From assembly GCA_013298335.1 (NCBI GenBank), contig JAAFHI010000067.1, positions 1-9,686 of the forward strand: a stretch of 9,686 nucleotides of DNA, read 5' to 3'. The translations under genes and the position numbers were made by a program. Of the stretch, positions 1 through 5,710 are shown one piece after another. Numbering within the stretch: position 1 is the first letter of the stretch; each line of letters opens with the position of its first letter. The notes under the pieces are model-generated. The model saw only the letters and a program-made list of their open reading frames with translations, had not been told where the DNA came from and made no database searches. The stretch comes from Actinomycetota bacterium. Lineage in GTDB: Bacteria > Acidobacteriota > Blastocatellia > Chloracidobacteriales > Chloracidobacteriaceae.

Positions 1-1032
1 GACCGGCGGAAACTGCTGATTTTCTCCCAGTGCGTCCAGCTCGTGACCGCGTTCATCCTCGCGGCGCTGCTGGCGACCGATACCGTCCGTGTCTGGCACA
101 TTCTGACGCTGTCGTTCGTGACCGGATCGGCGCAGGCCATCGGCGGACCGGCCTACATGGCGCTGATGCCGAATCTGGTCCCCAAAGAGTACGTCCCGAA
201 CGCCGTTTCGCTGAATTCCATCCAGTTCAACCTCGCGCGGATCATCGGCCCGGCCTTCGCAGGCGTCGCGATGGCAAAGTACGGCCCGACCATGTGCTTT
301 TTCCTCAACGGATTGTCGTTCCTCGCCGTCATCGCGTCGCTCGTCATCATCCGCGCGCCGCAGGTCATCGGACGCAGCGCCGGGTCGCTCATCGGCGGCA
401 TCAAGCAGGGGTTTGCGGTCATTTTTAAAGACAGCGCCCTCTGGCAGCTCTGCCTGCTCGCCTTCGTCAACACCGGACTCGGCATCGCCGTGCCGACGCT
501 GATGCCGGAATTCGCCAAGGAAGTGTTCAAGGGAGACGCCGCGCTCTATTCGCGGCTCGTGTCGTGGTCGGGCGTCGGCGCGGTGGTCGGCGCGCTCGTC
601 GTGGCCTCGTTCAGCAAGCGGATGCAGCGCGGTTCGGTGATCGTCATGGCGCAGATGGCCTTCGGCGCGAGCATGGTGCTCTTTGCCCTGTCGAATTCGC
701 TCTGGCTGAGTTTTATCTGGCTGTTCTGCGCCGGGTCGCTGCTGGTGTCGGTCTACGCGCTGATTACATCGCTCTTTCAGGCGCTGCTCTCGGACGAACT
801 CCGCGGACGCCTCATCAGCATCTACATGGTCGGCTTTCGCGGCGGCATGGCCCTCGGCGGACTCCTCGCCGGAACACTCGCGCACTACTTCTCCCCGACC
901 AAAACCGTGGTCTTCAACGGTTTTCTGCTCATCGCCCTCGCCGGACTGCTCTTTGCGGGAAGGGCGAAACTGCTTTCCATCGGGAAAGACGACAAAAGCA
1001 TCGCACCAGACGCGCGCAAGGCGGCGGCGTAA
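1..1032 (+). CDS. MFS exporter, MFS_3/EntS-like, 5'-truncated by window edge
   Basis: The reading frame is open from base 1 and ends at TAA 1030-1032, so the true start lies upstream. The first visible residues, DRRKLL, fit the end of MFS motif A in the loop between helices 2 and 3, so roughly 70-80 N-terminal residues are missing from a family usually near 400-420. About ten hydrophobic helices remain. The stretch with NAVSLNS, NLARIIGPAFAG and CFFLNGLSFLAV, and the late RGRLISIYMVGFRGGMALGG segment, are typical of the MFS_3 (PF05977, enterobactin-exporter EntS-like) group. Members are inner-membrane proton-driven exporters of siderophores or drugs. The substrate cannot be read from the sequence. 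The gene converges on the acetyltransferase with only 22 bases between the stops and no evident terminator. Confidence 0.9.
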   Translation, partial: DRRKLLIFSQCVQLVTAFILAALLATDTVRVWHILTLSFVTGSAQAIGGPAYMALMPNLVPKEYVPNAVSLNSIQFNLARIIGPAFAGVAMAKYGPTMCFFLNGLSFLAVIASLVIIRAPQVIGRSAGSLIGGIKQGFAVIFKDSALWQLCLLAFVNTGLGIAVPTLMPEFAKEVFKGDAALYSRLVSWSGVGAVVGALVVASFSKRMQRGSVIVMAQMAFGASMVLFALSNSLWLSFIWLFCAGSLLVSVYALITSLFQALLSDELRGRLISIYMVGFRGGMALGGLLAGTLAHYFSPTKTVVFNGFLLIALAGLLFAGRAKLLSIGKDDKSIAPDARKAAA

Positions 1033-1054
1033 CCGGGAACATCACCTTCACCTT

Positions 1055-1531
1055 CTACTCAAGTGAAGCGAGCGCGACGGTCATGTACATGATGCCGTCG
1101 AGATCGGGAAACGGTTCGGGATAGGGCATACGCTGAAATCCCAGCCGTTCATACAGCCGGACGGCGCGAACATTCGTTTCGTAGACAAACAGCGAACATT
1201 CCGTGACGTTCAACGCGCGGCAGCCTTCCGCGCACATCAGCCGGACGAGCGTTTCCCCAATGCCGCCGCCGCGACGGTCAGGCCGGACGGCGAGCCGTCC
1301 CAGATGACAGCGCCCGATCCGGTTGTAGTACTGCCCGAACGCGGCCAGTTCGCCCGCGTCATCCACGAGCGAGCGCGAGGCCAGATCGTCCCAGCGCATG
1401 TCCTTCAGAAACGATTCCTCATCGAACGGGAAACGGAAATTCGGCCCGCCCCAGATGGCGACGCTCGGCGCGTCGGGAAACCACGTCATCAGACTACGGA
1501 CGTGGCCGATGTCGGCTTCGACAAGTTTCAT
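1055..1531 (-). CDS. GNAT family N-acetyltransferase
   Basis: This 158-residue cytoplasmic enzyme is predicted to transfer acetyl from acetyl-CoA to an amine; the substrate is unknown. The acetyl-CoA pyrophosphate-binding motif R-x-x-G-x-G is visible at R87-G92 (RGGGIG), following the beta-4 strand CHLGRLAVRP. N120 and Y127 in the segment ETNVRAVRLYERLGF match the usual motif B/D asparagine and general-acid tyrosine. An N-terminal WFPD...WGGPNFRFPF signature (about residues 17-36) is shared, as I recall, by an uncharacterised GNAT subgroup. The frame runs upstream to 1588, but I chose ATG 1531 because GGAGAGG lies 11 bases before it (complement of 1543-1549) and the fold starts directly with MKLVEADI. 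The gene is monocistronic and convergent with the MFS gene. Confidence 0.88.
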   Translation of the reverse strand: MKLVEADIGHVRSLMTWFPDAPSVAIWGGPNFRFPFDEESFLKDMRWDDLASRSLVDDAGELAAFGQYYNRIGRCHLGRLAVRPDRRGGGIGETLVRLMCAEGCRALNVTECSLFVYETNVRAVRLYERLGFQRMPYPEPFPDLDGIMYMTVALASLE

Positions 1532-1552
1532 GAATGTACAAACCTCTCCATT

Positions 1553-1617
1553 CCTCGCTGACGTTTCAGAAAAAGGAACACGCAACAACCGGTATGGAAC
1601 CCCGAGCGTCAGCGAGG
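1553..1617. repeat. 11-bp inverted repeat upstream of the GNAT gene
   Basis: CCTCGCTGACG at 1553-1563 is the exact reverse complement of CGTCAGCGAGG at 1607-1617, with 43 bases between. The right copy sits in the longer word CCCCGAGCGTCAGCGAGGGA (1600-1619), which resembles dispersed intergenic palindromes I recall from Acidobacteriota and Planctomycetota. The left arm lies just upstream of the GNAT ribosome-binding site, so the structure falls in the GNAT leader or promoter region. Confidence 0.75.
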
Positions 1618-1689
1618 GAAACGGTTCAAAATCGGTCGGAATGAAACGAGAAGAGACGGGAAACAGACAAACCCGTCGAGAAATAACTC

Positions 1690-1724
1690 AAACTCGTCAG
1701 ATTTAACTCGGGAACGACGAGTTT
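1690..1724. repeat. 9-bp inverted repeat, 17-base loop
   Basis: AAACTCGTC (1690-1698) pairs perfectly with GACGAGTTT (1716-1724). It lies in the gene-free 1532-1915 stretch, outside any identified reading frame. It could be an operator or a weak hairpin. No T-run supports a terminator reading. Confidence 0.6.
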
Positions 1725-1737
1725 TAACTTTGGAAAA

Positions 1738-1800
1738 CCGTTTTTGAGTATTTCCTCACCGTTTTTCAGTAATCGGAAACCGTTTCCAAGTATTTCCCCG
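1738..1800. repeat. Three-copy 21-bp degenerate tandem repeat
   Basis: Units begin at 1738, 1759 and 1780, exactly 21 bases apart. Each starts CCGTTT and carries AGTA about nine bases in; units 1 and 3 also share the ATTTCC that follows. Twenty-one bases is two helical turns, so the shared words lie on the same DNA face, as is seen in arrays of protein-binding sites. No function can be assigned from sequence alone. Confidence 0.6.
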
Positions 1801-1841
1801 GCGGGTCAGGGTATTTTCTGAACCGGAAAACCCGCCCGCTA

Positions 1842-1901
1842 CCGCAGGCGGTACTGACTATCGCACCGGGAAACGACAAGCTCCCGCGGGCGGTACTGAC
1901 T
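1842..1901. repeat. Duplicated REP-like palindrome, 42-bp spacing
   Basis: CCGCAGGCGGTACTGACT (1842-1859) recurs as CCGCGGGCGGTACTGACT (1884-1901) with a single mismatch. The left copy is centred on a palindrome, TACCGC-AG-GCGGTA (1840-1853), and a wider CCGCC...GGCGG hairpin. On the minus strand the left copy reads as a GC-rich hairpin followed by GTTTT just past the ABC permease stop, so it may also end that transcript. It resembles dispersed repetitive extragenic palindromes. Confidence 0.65.
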
Positions 1902-1915
1902 GCGCCAGGTGGATT

Positions 1916-3184
1916 TCATTCGTACCGCAGGGCATCAATCGGGTTGAGGCGGGCGGCCTTGATGGCGGGCCAGAGTCCGAAGATGAGGCCGATGGCGACC
2001 GAGACGCCGAGGCCGATGATCGGCGCGGCGGGCGGTACGTAGGACGGGAGAAACAGTCTAATTGCCAGCGCGATCAGCCAGCCGATGATGATTCCCAGCA
2101 CGCCGCCCATCCCGGTCAGCGTCACCGCTTCAATCAGAAACTGCTGGATGATGTCGCGGTGGCGCGCGCCGAGTGCCTTGCGGACGCCGATTTCCTTGGT
2201 CCGTTCGGTAACCGAGACGAGCATGATGTTCATCACGCCGATGCCGCCGATAAGCAGTCCGACGCTCGAAATCGCGATCATGATGAGAAAGACGCCGCCG
2301 GTGATCTGTCTGAACTGGGTGACGATGTTGTCGGAGGTCGAGACGCCGAAATTGTTGTCGCTGGCGAGCGGGGTCTTCCGCTGGCGACGCATGACGGCGG
2401 TGACTTCCTCGACCGATTTATCGAGTTGTCCCGGTTTCGCCGCCGCCATCACGAAATGGTCGTCGAGCGCCGGAAACATCCTGTGGACCGTTTCATAGGG
2501 AATGTAGACGGCCTTGTTTTCATTCTGGGCGTCATCGTCGGCGACGAGGAAGTTGTCGCGCTTGGCGAGGACGCCGATGACCCGAAACGGACGGCTGTCG
2601 ATGAGGACCTCGCGTTCGAGGGCGTTGACGCTCGGAAACAGCGTGTTCGCCACGTCGATGCCGATGACGCAGACGTGGGCGGCGTGATTGTTTTCCTCTT
2701 CCGAAAAAAACCGCCCTTCGCCCATGTTGACGACGCCCATCCGCTCGTAGGCGGGCCACGTCCCCTGGAGCGTCGAATTGTTCATCTCCACGTCCTGATA
2801 ACGGATGGGAATGCGGCGCTGGAGGCGTCCGTTCTGGCCATCGGTGAAATCCACCGGCGACAGAAACAGGCAGACTTCACGAACCGACGGGCAACCGTCG
2901 CGGATGGCCACGGCATCGTCCTTTGAAATCGGCTTGCGCATCCGCTCCTCGCGGGTCGGACGGAAGTTGAACCCCGGATCGAACTTGTAGACGTAAATCG
3001 AATTGGTTCCGAACGATTCGATTTCCTTTTCGACCGTCACGCTGATGCCCGACACGAACGCCGAGATGACGATCACCGTCGAGGTCCCGACGACCACGCC
3101 GAGAATGGTCAGAAACGTCCGTAACTTGTTGCCGCGCAAGGTGTCGAGCGCCATGGCGAGGTTGTTTGCGAGTTGACCGTTCAT
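1916..3184 (-). CDS. MacB/FtsX-type ABC transporter permease
   Basis: This 422-residue inner-membrane permease has the MacB architecture. A cytoplasmic helix with GNKLRTFLTILGVVVGT leads into TM1 (about 20-47). A large periplasmic MacB_PCD domain follows (about 48-290, with CVIGIDVANTLFP and RPFRVIGVL), then an FtsX domain with three helices (about 295-415). The conserved cytoplasmic signature SVTERTKEIGVRKALGA is at 324-340 and the end is the usual NPIDALRYE. Family members couple ATP hydrolysis to extrusion of lipoproteins, peptides or drugs across the envelope. The ATPase, which is fused in E. coli MacB, is absent, and no ATPase or HlyD-like gene adjoins. C98 and C105, close together in the periplasmic domain, might form a disulfide. 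ATG 3184 lacks a clear Shine-Dalgarno, since a 9-mer repeat array begins 8 bases upstream; Met11 is a less likely start. Confidence 0.9.
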   Translation of the reverse strand: MNGQLANNLAMALDTLRGNKLRTFLTILGVVVGTSTVIVISAFVSGISVTVEKEIESFGTNSIYVYKFDPGFNFRPTREERMRKPISKDDAVAIRDGCPSVREVCLFLSPVDFTDGQNGRLQRRIPIRYQDVEMNNSTLQGTWPAYERMGVVNMGEGRFFSEEENNHAAHVCVIGIDVANTLFPSVNALEREVLIDSRPFRVIGVLAKRDNFLVADDDAQNENKAVYIPYETVHRMFPALDDHFVMAAAKPGQLDKSVEEVTAVMRRQRKTPLASDNNFGVSTSDNIVTQFRQITGGVFLIMIAISSVGLLIGGIGVMNIMLVSVTERTKEIGVRKALGARHRDIIQQFLIEAVTLTGMGGVLGIIIGWLIALAIRLFLPSYVPPAAPIIGLGVSVAIGLIFGLWPAIKAARLNPIDALRYE

Positions 3185-3192
3185 AAGAAGAA

Positions 3193-3240
3193 GTCTGGGG
3201 AGTCTGGGGAGTCTGGGGAGTCTTGAGGGTCTTGAGAGTC
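3193..3240. repeat. 9-bp tandem array, left arm of an inverted pair
   Basis: Three perfect copies of GTCTGGGGA (3193-3219) are followed by GTCTTGAGG, GTCTTGAGA and a final GTC. Read as TGGGGAGTC x3, TTGAGGGTC, TTGAGAGTC (3196-3240), it matches the reverse complement of 3421-3465 unit by unit, 37 of 45 bases identical by my count. It sits immediately upstream of the ABC permease start codon, where a ribosome-binding site would be expected. Confidence 0.85.
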
Positions 3241-3347
3241 GAAAAGCCGGAGTTGCGGAACTTTCGAAACCGGATGGAGTTACGAAATGGGCTTACGAAA
3301 CGTCGAATGGAATCGTTGCACTCCGGGCCGGGTTTGTACAATCGGAG

Positions 3348-3380
3348 GTGTCGGGTATCGGGTGTCGGGTTTCAGGTTTC
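3348..3380. repeat. Heptamer tandem array (GTNTCGG)
   Basis: GTGTCGG, GTATCGG, GTGTCGG and GTTTCAG follow each other at 3348, 3355, 3362 and 3369, with a decayed fifth unit starting at 3376. The array lies inside the spacer between the two 9-mer arms, in the divergent intergenic region. Confidence 0.75.
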
Positions 3381-3420
3381 CTTTGGCAAGTCTTTCCCCC
3401 TCCCTGTTGAAACTGTCTTT

Positions 3421-3465
3421 GACTCCCTGGACCCTCAAGACTCCCGAGACTCCCAAGACTTTCAA
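3421..3465. repeat. 9-bp tandem array, right arm of the inverted pair
   Basis: Five nonamers in a row: GACTCCCTG, GACCCTCAA, GACTCCCGA, GACTCCCAA, GACTTTCAA. It is the inverted counterpart of 3196-3240, 180 bases away. The fourth unit of the left arm (TTGAGGGTC) and its partner here (GACCCTCAA, 3430-3438) are perfectly complementary. Confidence 0.8.
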
Positions 3466-3534
3466 TCCCCTGGACTTCCGAATCCGAGACTCGCCAATGC
3501 CCGTAACGAGGTGCTAGAGTCGCTCACCCTAATC

Positions 3535-3550
3535 TGCCGCCTCGGCGGCA
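3535..3550 (+). other. Compact GC hairpin in the TPR gene leader
   Basis: TGCCGCC-TC-GGCGGCA is a perfect 7-base-arm palindrome, folding as a 6-bp stem with a CTCG tetraloop. It ends 45 bases before the chosen TPR start codon. No T-run follows, so it is not an intrinsic terminator for the TPR transcript. Confidence 0.5.
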
Positions 3551-3595
3551 CATGCCGGAAACCGAATGCTCGCCACTACCGGGAGTCCTGAACGA

Positions 3596-5623
3596 ATGCC
3601 AGCTTTGAAAATCGCCGCCTTTTCCTTTTCCGCGCTTACCCTCGTGACGCTGTGCGCGGGAGAAACGCTCGCCCAGGCAAAACCGACGCCCGCCGCCCCC
3701 GCGCCGCAGGGCGACGCGCGTCAACTCACCCGCGAGCAGCGCACCCAGGCGTACGAGAAATTCCTCGTCGCCCGGCGTTACGTGCTGCAAAACGACACGG
3801 TCAACGCCGTCGAGACGTTCAAACAGGTTATCGCGCTCGATCCGGCGGCCGCCGCGCCCCACATCGAACTCGGAAACCTCTACCTTGACGCCCGCAATCT
3901 GGTGGAAGCCGAAGCCGAGGCGCGCAAGGCCGTTGCAGTCGAAGCCGACAACGCCGGCGGACACTGGCTGCTTGGGCGCGTACTCTTTGCACAGGCCGCC
4001 GGGGCGACCATCAATAAGGAGAAAGCCCGCGAGTCGGTCGCCGAGTTCGAGAAGGTATCGAAACTCGACAAATTGAACTTCGACGTCTATCGCCTGCTCG
4101 GTCGGCTCTATCGCAGCCTCGGCGATACCGACAACGCGATTCTGGCCTACAACAAGCTCATGGGGAACAACGTCGCCGGCCCGGAGGAATTCGAGGCGGT
4201 GACGGAGATGTACTTCCAGAAGCGGCGCTACCGCGACGCGGCCAATTCGGCGCGGCAAGCGTTCATCCTGAGCGGCGAAAATCCCCAGTGGGGCTACCGG
4301 CTGTCTCAGGCGCTGCTGAATTCCGGTCAGACGGCGGAAGCGGCGGACGTACTCAAGACGCTGCTCGATGAAAATCCGGGCAACGTGCGACTGATTCTCA
4401 GCCATGCCCAGGCCCTGATGCGGGGCGGCAAGTACGAGGAAGCCACGACACAGGTCAAGCGCATCCTCGCCGAGCGGCCCGACGAACCGGAAGCGCTCGG
4501 CATTCTCGCCCAGATCCAGCGGCGGAGCGGCAAGCGCGAAGACGCGGTCAAAACGCTTCAGCAATCGCTGAAAGGGCAGGACGTGACCGAGAGCCTCGGT
4601 CAGCAGTTCGCGCTGGCGGAGACGCTCGTCGAACTCGGACGGATCGAGGACGGCGTCGCGGCCTATGAAACGGCCCTGAAATCGGTATCCAACCCCGATC
4701 AGTCGGTCAGTGAGAGCGAACGCGAACGGGCGGAAATCATTCTCACGCGAATCGCCATCGCCTACAAAGCCGGTGGACAGGAAGCGAAGGAACTCGCCAC
4801 CTACGACCGGATGCGCAAGACGCTCGGCGAAAACAGTACGGTGGCCGATCAGCTCACCATCGAGGCGCTGCGCTCCGAAGGCAAGCTGTCCGAAGCGATT
4901 ACGGCCTCGCGCGAAGCCCGCAAACGGTTTCCCAAGGAAAAGCAGTTCGTCTATCTCGAAGCCCAGTCGCTCGCCAAAATCGGGAAAACCGATCAGGCGA
5001 TGGAACTGCTCCGCCAGATTCCGAATGAACCCGGCACGAAGGACGACGGCGAGATGGCCCAGATCGCGGCCATCGTGCTGATGGAAGGCAACCGTCTCGA
5101 AGACGCCGAGAAACAGGCGCGCAGCGCGGTGCAGGCGGACGACAAGAACGCCGCCTACCTCGTGACGCTCAGTTCGGTGCTCGATAAACGGAAAGCCTTC
5201 AAGGAATCCGAAAGTCTCCTCCGAACGGTGCTGTCGCTCGACCCGGACAACCCGACCGCGCTCAACAACCTCGGCTACTTCCTGTCGGAACGCAACGAAC
5301 GGCTCGACGAGGCGCTGGCGCTGGTGCAACGGGCGGTCAACATCGACCCGACCAACAGTTCGTTCCTCGACAGCCTCGGCTGGGTCTACTACCGGCAGAA
5401 CCGCCTGCCGCAAGCCAGGCAGTACATCGAACAGGCGCTCGGCTACGACAAACGCAACGCGACGCTGCACGATCACCTCGGCGACGTGCTCGACAAACTC
5501 GGCGATACCGAAGGCGCGAAAAAGCACTGGCAGACCGCCCGCGGCCTCGCCACCGACCCGGAAGACATCGCCCGCATCGAGGCGAAACTCCGCAAGGGAA
5601 CGACCGCGACCACCCAGAAGTAG
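3596..5623 (+). CDS. Secreted multi-TPR protein
   Basis: This 675-residue protein is predicted to be exported. The N-terminus MPALKIAAFSFSALTLVTL, with a likely signal peptidase I site after ETLAQA (residue 28), leads into a Pro/Ala-rich linker. The cysteine at residue 20 (TLCAG) does not make a good lipobox. TPR helices run almost continuously from about 52 to 655; clear units include 58-91 (RRYVLQN...ALDP), 88-120, 230-263, 264-297, 298-330, 517-550, 553-586 and 590-655. The last units contain LDSLGWVYYRQNRLPQA and LHDHLGDVLDKLGDTEGA, typical of large BepA/TadD-like envelope TPR proteins, which scaffold protein complexes. The partner is unknown. An in-frame ATG at 3566 would add ten residues; I prefer 3596 because GGGAG ends 10 bases before it and it places the signal peptide at the terminus. 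A strong terminator follows. Confidence 0.9.
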   Translation: MPALKIAAFSFSALTLVTLCAGETLAQAKPTPAAPAPQGDARQLTREQRTQAYEKFLVARRYVLQNDTVNAVETFKQVIALDPAAAAPHIELGNLYLDARNLVEAEAEARKAVAVEADNAGGHWLLGRVLFAQAAGATINKEKARESVAEFEKVSKLDKLNFDVYRLLGRLYRSLGDTDNAILAYNKLMGNNVAGPEEFEAVTEMYFQKRRYRDAANSARQAFILSGENPQWGYRLSQALLNSGQTAEAADVLKTLLDENPGNVRLILSHAQALMRGGKYEEATTQVKRILAERPDEPEALGILAQIQRRSGKREDAVKTLQQSLKGQDVTESLGQQFALAETLVELGRIEDGVAAYETALKSVSNPDQSVSESERERAEIILTRIAIAYKAGGQEAKELATYDRMRKTLGENSTVADQLTIEALRSEGKLSEAITASREARKRFPKEKQFVYLEAQSLAKIGKTDQAMELLRQIPNEPGTKDDGEMAQIAAIVLMEGNRLEDAEKQARSAVQADDKNAAYLVTLSSVLDKRKAFKESESLLRTVLSLDPDNPTALNNLGYFLSERNERLDEALALVQRAVNIDPTNSSFLDSLGWVYYRQNRLPQARQYIEQALGYDKRNATLHDHLGDVLDKLGDTEGAKKHWQTARGLATDPEDIARIEAKLRKGTTATTQK

Positions 5624-5645
5624 AAAAATCGCGCGCTTCCAGCAC

Positions 5646-5686
5646 GCAAAAAAAGCCCCGGAATCGGATTCCGGGGCTTTTTTTGC
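5646..5686. terminator. Strong bidirectional Rho-independent terminator
   Basis: A perfect 19-bp stem (5646-5664 with 5668-5686) encloses a CGG loop. The core is GCCCCGGAAT/ATTCCGGGGC, preceded by seven A and followed by seven T, so it works as a hairpin plus U-tract on both strands. It lies 22 bases after the TPR stop and 24 bases beyond the DsbD stop, and serves both convergent genes. Confidence 0.95.
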
Positions 5687-5710
5687 GAGCCGCGTCAGCG
5701 GTGAGCGGCC

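Noticed and set aside
1553..1901. Insertion-sequence remnant
   Set aside because: There is no transposase fragment, target-site duplication or matching terminal repeats. The content is better described as several small palindromes and tandem repeats.
2159..2926. 255-codon frame antisense to the ABC permease
   Set aside because: Asp/His-rich shadow of the MacB-like gene with no domain.
3524..5527. 667-codon open frame antisense to the TPR gene
   Set aside because: Its Arg/Val/Glu-rich composition with no domain signature is what the complement of GC-rich TPR codons gives. The forward strand has a signal peptide, clear TPR motifs and a terminator.
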